Shown here in pieces: positions 59,978 to 64,000 of a stretch of DNA of 64,000 nucleotides (position 1 is the first letter of the stretch; each line of letters opens with the position of its first letter). The notes beneath the pieces were generated by a model. That model did no database searches and was not told the origin of the DNA. It saw only the letters and a program-made list of their open reading frames with translations. The translations under genes were made by a program, and so were the position numbers. The stretch lies in the NCBI GenBank assembly GCA_002708265.1, contig PANA01000005.1, forward strand, positions 1 through 64,000. Reading direction: 5' to 3'. The stretch is from Legionellales bacterium. Lineage in GTDB: Bacteria; Pseudomonadota; Gammaproteobacteria; Berkiellales; Berkiellaceae.

Positions 59978-62356
59978 ATGCTTATGTGGAAATCAAACCT
60001 TTCTATTCGAATACTGCTGGCATTCTCAACTGTCGTGGCTCTGCTTTTTCCACAACTGGCAATAGCAGCCGACTTTTTCTCTTCTCCTGATACAGATCAA
60101 TCTATCTATTACCTCACTGAACTGTTTGGAAATGTCGGCACAATCTTGATGCACTCAGGCGAGCCGGAAACAGTACTCCCAGGTCTTTTTCGCATTGTGA
60201 ATATGTCTGTACTGACCTTTGGTGTGCTTGTGACGACATTTTCAACCATCATGTCCTCTGTACAATCGGGACAGGAAGGAGATCCCTTAACAAAAAAATG
60301 GGGTGGTGCTGGGCTTCCTTTACGTGTTACTGCTGGAATGGCACTCTTACTTCCCTTTCGAAGCGGTTATTGTTTAGCCCAAATCATTATGATTTATATT
60401 GTGACGCAGGGGGTTGGCGCAGCAAACCAATTATGGTCTGTTGTTTTAAACAACTATGTTGCCGGATACAGCATTAGTGTGCCTGTTCCCCTGTTACAAG
60501 TAGATATTGCCTCTGAAAATCTTTTTCGTATGGCAACTTGTGCGGCTTTGGCTCAAAAAGATCCCACTCTCTTCACGATGAGTTCCTCCAAATACGTAGA
60601 TATATATAGTTATGACCAAGATACCCTTCATGTTGGGGTTCCGCTTGATAGTCAGTTTTCACGTGTCTGCGGTACGATAGACATGATCAATTTGGATGAT
60701 ATAACTAGTGAAGCAGTTACAGGCAGCGATATCCAAGACTTTTATGATTTGCAGAAAACTGCCTATATTTCTGCATTTCGACGTGCAGAAATTGCTGCCA
60801 ATGAAGCGATTCGCTCCCCCAGGGATCAATTTATTGAAAAAGGGGTAATATCCAGACTAAGAATGGAGCTTGCCTCAAGCTATGATCAATTACGTCTCTT
60901 GGAGTTTCTAAGCCCTGACATAGCTCAAAATGACGTAGCTGCAGCTGCCCAAGCCGATGGCTGGATGTTTGCTGGTGCCTTTTACTCTAAACTTGTTACA
61001 CGTACATCCTCAATCCAATCAAACCTTAATCGAGTACCAATACCTAAACAGTATGACCCTAATCTTGACACTACAAACAACGATAATATTGTTGAGCAAG
61101 CACGAACACAGTATGTTCAAAAAGCCAACAGTTATATCAGTCAGGCTGAGGTAGATGCTGTCACTGTCCCAAGTAGCAAAGCCGCGAAAAAATCCGTGGG
61201 CTCACGGTCTTCCATGGGGGAGTTTGACAAGATCTTTGGCAAAATGTTTACAGAGGTAACAGACTTTTTCTTTAAGTTCATGACACAAAACTCGAAGCAA
61301 ACTAGTTATTCAGATGGAGGAGTCGCCGTTAGCGACCCCTTAGTATCATTAGGAATCGCGGGAAATACCATTCTACAAATCATTGAAGTTATGTATATAA
61401 CGGGTTTAACTTTGACCGTTATACTAATGTTCGCGGGATGTGCAGGTTCTGGTTCAAGCCCTGCCTGTTTTGGATTGGGCGTTATTCCAAAAGTCATTAT
61501 GCCAATGATTACTATCATGATGACTATATTGATGGCTGGCGCATCAGTTATTGGAATATATGTTCCTCTTGTCCCCTATATTCAATTTCTATTTGGGACC
61601 TTGAGCTGGTTTATTTTGGTCATTGAAGCTTTTGCAGCGGCTCCACTTGTTGCTTTAGGCTTAGCAGCACCTGGTGGTGAAAAGTTCGGAAAAGCGACCC
61701 ATGGAATCATGTTAGCGACTAATTTATTTCTTCGACCTCCTTTAATGATTATTGGTTTCATTTTTAGCGCTCGATTATTGATTGCTGTTTTTGACTTTTT
61801 TAACTACTCATTTTCGGGCACTTTTGCCTCTGCTGTTGGAAATTTAGGCTTATTTGGTATCTGTGCCGTTTTATCTTTATACGCTGGAATATGTACTATC
61901 CTGGTCAACGAGGTCTTTCAAGTAATACATATCCTGCCAGACAAAGTCATTCGATGGGTCGGTGGTGCTGCCGAACAGACTGCAGGAAGAGCTCTAGAGA
62001 TGTCTCAAAGCTCTCATCAAATGATGAAATCTGCCGCCCAGATGGGCTCCCAGGCTGGTGTCGGTGCGGTCAAATGGCTCAACAAGCGTCTTGAAGGTGA
62101 TGAAGATGATAAGAAAAGCACCGACGCAGGTGAGGAAGGCAATACCCCTAAAGATAAAAAAGAGCTTGGCGATGATGACTCACCAATACCAGGGATTAAA
62201 ACCACGCCTCCTCCTGCAAATGGCCTCGCAACTGGACCGGATGACAGCGGTAGTAATGACTCTGGCCCCGGTGGTTCAGGTGGCGGTTCAGGATCTTCAC
62301 CTGGTGGCAATTCGGGCGGTGGAACCGGCGGCGGATCTCCACCACCGCCTACATAA
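59978..62356 (+). CDS. dotA: DotA/TraY-family T4BSS protein, copy 4
   Basis: 792 residues, the longest copy: signal peptide (LLAFSTVVALLFPQLAIA), TDQSIYYLTELFGNVGT, LLPFRSGYCLAQIIMIYIV, ADGWMFAGAFYSKL (about 326-339), C-terminal membrane block, LPDKVIRWVGG (about 653-663), the helix GVGAVKWLNKRLEG, an acidic stretch (DEDDKK) and a long Gly/Ser/Pro tail ending in SPPPPT. It starts 5 bp after copy 3 with AAAGGGAATGC. Last gene of the operon; a bidirectional terminator follows. Confidence 0.9.
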   Translation: MLMWKSNLSIRILLAFSTVVALLFPQLAIAADFFSSPDTDQSIYYLTELFGNVGTILMHSGEPETVLPGLFRIVNMSVLTFGVLVTTFSTIMSSVQSGQEGDPLTKKWGGAGLPLRVTAGMALLLPFRSGYCLAQIIMIYIVTQGVGAANQLWSVVLNNYVAGYSISVPVPLLQVDIASENLFRMATCAALAQKDPTLFTMSSSKYVDIYSYDQDTLHVGVPLDSQFSRVCGTIDMINLDDITSEAVTGSDIQDFYDLQKTAYISAFRRAEIAANEAIRSPRDQFIEKGVISRLRMELASSYDQLRLLEFLSPDIAQNDVAAAAQADGWMFAGAFYSKLVTRTSSIQSNLNRVPIPKQYDPNLDTTNNDNIVEQARTQYVQKANSYISQAEVDAVTVPSSKAAKKSVGSRSSMGEFDKIFGKMFTEVTDFFFKFMTQNSKQTSYSDGGVAVSDPLVSLGIAGNTILQIIEVMYITGLTLTVILMFAGCAGSGSSPACFGLGVIPKVIMPMITIMMTILMAGASVIGIYVPLVPYIQFLFGTLSWFILVIEAFAAAPLVALGLAAPGGEKFGKATHGIMLATNLFLRPPLMIIGFIFSARLLIAVFDFFNYSFSGTFASAVGNLGLFGICAVLSLYAGICTILVNEVFQVIHILPDKVIRWVGGAAEQTAGRALEMSQSSHQMMKSAAQMGSQAGVGAVKWLNKRLEGDEDDKKSTDAGEEGNTPKDKKELGDDDSPIPGIKTTPPPANGLATGPDDSGSNDSGPGGSGGGSGSSPGGNSGGGTGGGSPPPPT

Positions 62357-62360
62357 TATT

Positions 62361-62385
62361 AAAAAGGAGCCATTGGCCCCTTTTT
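62361..62385. terminator. Bidirectional terminator after the dotA operon
   Basis: AAAAAGGAGCC-ATT-GGCCCCTTTTT with one A-C mismatch in the stem and T tracts on both strands, between the convergent dotA copy 4 and the gene ending at 62402. Confidence 0.88.
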
Positions 62386-62401
62386 AATTCTGTGAACAAT
62401 A

Positions 62402-63328
62402 CTACATTTGTGCTTTTGCAGGTGGTCGCATAGCATTTTGTATATGCGCTTCATCACTTTCATTTTTCTTCGCCGGCGCAGGACTTCCCATTCCCATTTC
62501 TTCGCCAAAACCAAATCGACTATCAACATGGTTTTTCATTTTGTTTAACCACGTCATAAAGAATGTACCAAAGTCCTCTGGTGCTTGTGGTGAAGTTTGT
62601 CGCCAAGCCTTCATCGCAATCAATACTGCATCCAGTGGCAGTGAAAGCAAATCCAAAACAGCCATAATAGCGATGATTTTCAAATCATATCTCTGCGCTT
62701 GTTTCAACAGTCCAGCAAACCCAGGCTCTTTTTGTCTTGGTGAGGGTCCGTTTGCCTTTTCACGCTCCCGTCGCTCGCTTTCTCGTCTCTTAGCTTCCTC
62801 CTCCTTGTTTTCTTTAAATTGACGATCAAAATCTGCTTTTTGTTGAGACATTCTTTTTTCTAGTCTTTTAATCTCAGCAGCTTGTTCATTTGTTAGCTTG
62901 AGATTTTCTAAGTGACGACGCAGTTGAGGCTCATGATTCTGTGCTTGGGGATCTGCATTTCCACTCATGGCAGCTCTCATTCCCCGTTGAAGCAATTCCC
63001 ACGAAGGCACTTGGCCTTCATTTAACTCACGATTTACAATCTGTTCCACATTTTGGTTATAGAGTGCATACAGAATCTCAGCATCTGCGGCCGATACTGG
63101 TGTGACCGCTCGTAAGGCAGGACGTTGCTTTAAGTCTCTAACAGAATAGGTTGTTGGTTCCGCAGAAGCACCATGAAACATACGCAGTTGAGCACTGTCA
63201 TCTGCAGAATCTAAAATACCTTGACGAATACGAGCACCTTGCGCTCCAGGCGCTGCAAGTAGTTCACGAAAGTCCCTGGCAAACCCAGGATCGAAAAGGC
63301 TTTGTTTATTGGCATTTGAGGCTAACAT
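62402..63328 (-). CDS. Unknown protein with coiled coil and hydrophobic segment, paralogue A
   Basis: 308 residues, no signal peptide. N-terminal soluble part (about 1-130), then a strongly charged coiled coil (about 148-192, EIKRLEKRMSQQKADFDRQF then KEEEAKRRESERRER), then GFAGLLKQAQRYDLKIIAIMAVLDLLSLPLDAVLIAMKAW, whose hydrophobic stretch (about 218-240) could be one membrane segment or an amphipathic hairpin, and RFGFGEE near a Pro/Lys-rich tail. The second half is shared with the next gene. Unknown family; its position after the dotA block suggests a T4BSS accessory protein or effector. Confidence 0.65.
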   Translation of the reverse strand: MLASNANKQSLFDPGFARDFRELLAAPGAQGARIRQGILDSADDSAQLRMFHGASAEPTTYSVRDLKQRPALRAVTPVSAADAEILYALYNQNVEQIVNRELNEGQVPSWELLQRGMRAAMSGNADPQAQNHEPQLRRHLENLKLTNEQAAEIKRLEKRMSQQKADFDRQFKENKEEEAKRRESERREREKANGPSPRQKEPGFAGLLKQAQRYDLKIIAIMAVLDLLSLPLDAVLIAMKAWRQTSPQAPEDFGTFFMTWLNKMKNHVDSRFGFGEEMGMGSPAPAKKNESDEAHIQNAMRPPAKAQM

Positions 63329-63419
63329 GGCAATCCCCCAACGTTAGTAACAGCATGTCTAAGCATGCTACCACAACTATAGGTGTGTAGCCCTCTATAA
63401 TGTAAGTTAGTTAGTATTC

Positions 63420-64000
63420 TTATGGATTGGGCTTTGGTCTAGGTGGCGCAGCCGCTTGTTGAGCAGCAGCGACTCCCATATCGTCTTCCTTTCCTTTCTT
63501 TTCAGCAGCGGGTGCAGGTGCACCTTCACGGGCGCCAAAACCAAAGTGTTTATTAACGTGATGAAGGGTATCACTTCCGACAAGTTTTAAAACCCCAAGC
63601 CAATCACTTGGGCAAGTTGGCCCTACTTTACGCATATCTTTTAGAAAAATAAGAAGAACATCGAAAGGTAAGCACATCGCTTGAAGCGTTCCCATGATAG
63701 CAATCGTTTTAATATCATATCGATTCGCCTGTTTGAGTAGTGCTGCAAATCCTTCTCCAGCGGGTTCATGCTGTTCTGGATCTTTACTTTTCACCCTATC
63801 TTTTTCTTTCTTTGCTTTTTGAGTTTCTTTTTTCTGAGCTTCTAAATCTCGGTTAAATTTCTCTTCTTGCTCATCCATTTTTTGCTTAAGTTTTTTAATT
63901 TCTTCTTTGTTTTCTTCATCTGCTCTAATCTGATCAAGCCAGCGATTCACGTCCTCATTTTGTTCTTCTAGCTGAGCTTGTATATCTGGGTTTGGACCAC
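63420..64000 (-). CDS. Unknown protein with coiled coil and hydrophobic segment, paralogue B (5' end outside the window)
   Basis: The frame stays open through base 64000, so the last 192 residues are seen and the GTG at 63950 is probably not the start. It has a charged coiled coil (EIKKLKQKMDEQEEKFNRDL), then GFAALLKQANRYDIKTIAIMGTLQAMCLPFDVLLIFLKDM, HVNKHFGFGAREG and a Pro/Ala-rich C-terminus. The core motif GFAxLLKQAxRYDxKxIAIM, the Leu-Pro-x-Asp turn and HFGFG match paralogue A, so the pair arose by tandem duplication. Function unknown. Confidence 0.65.
   Translation of the reverse strand, partial: GPNPDIQAQLEEQNEDVNRWLDQIRADEENKEEIKKLKQKMDEQEEKFNRDLEAQKKETQKAKKEKDRVKSKDPEQHEPAGEGFAALLKQANRYDIKTIAIMGTLQAMCLPFDVLLIFLKDMRKVGPTCPSDWLGVLKLVGSDTLHHVNKHFGFGAREGAPAPAAEKKGKEDDMGVAAAQQAAAPPRPKPNP

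Noticed and set aside
59546-62310. Minus-strand Ser/Pro-rich frames opposite the dotA tails
   Set aside because: They are shadows of the acidic/Gly-rich coding tails of dotA copies 3 and 4.

Overview
The window is a moderately AT-rich, densely packed gammaproteobacterial chromosome segment. Its backbone is the conserved run rpsB-tsf-pyrH-frr-uppS-cdsA-dxr-rseP ... bamA-skp-lpxD-fabZ-lpxA-lpxB-rnhB-dnaE-accA-tilS-pyrG-kdsA-eno-ftsB-ispD-ispF-surE-yqaA-nlpD-rpoS, all on the minus strand. To the right lies a Dot/Icm-type (type IVB) secretion locus with recognisable IcmW, IcmX-like, IcmV and four consecutive DotA/TraY proteins. Conserved core genes plus Dot/Icm genes, and an outer-membrane protein loosely like the Legionella OMP family, suggest a Legionellales-type or other host-associated gammaproteobacterium carrying a T4BSS. 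No species can be named from the sequence alone.

Layout. 1-7608: the start of a very large repeat adhesin (minus strand, running off the left edge), divergent from a three-gene type I secretion operon (two ABC subunits with unusual nucleotide-binding motifs, then an HlyD-type adaptor). 7610-8912: two small exported Cys-containing proteins that look like paralogues, one carrying a collagen-like Gly-Met-Pro insert. 9044-9209: an RsmY/RsmZ/CsrB-like small RNA just downstream of rpoS, with a GacA/LetA-like box about 180 bp upstream. 9374-30391: stress-sigma, isoprenoid, glycolytic, nucleotide, DNA-replication, lipid A and outer-membrane assembly genes. 30510-36956: a six-gene islet between bamA and rseP (GHSLG hydrolase, DUF2520-like protein, MFS transporter with an aspartoacylase-family partner, outer-membrane protein, small exported protein). 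36931-45136: rseP to rpsB, then divergent map.

45257-47247 holds two genes that look like domesticated transposon proteins: a serine-recombinase relative without catalytic residues, and an IS1595-type zinc-ribbon protein without a transposase core. 47248-50616 holds an unknown 630-residue soluble protein (possible effector) and a polytopic membrane protein. 50678-52481 is the minus-strand operon icmW - small Ser/Gly-rich exported protein - icmX. Divergent from it, 52683-62356 is icmV followed by dotA x4, coupled by overlaps or gaps of a few bases. Two tandem paralogous coiled-coil/hydrophobic-segment proteins of unknown function follow on the minus strand to the right edge.

The most novel items are the dotA quadruplet with acidic Gly-rich tails, the unknown genes embedded in and flanking this icm/dot locus, the rpoS-linked Rsm-type sRNA, the ABC pair with degenerate motifs on both subunits, and the two transposon-derived genes next to the secretion locus. 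All functional roles come from motif recognition by eye; no database search was run.
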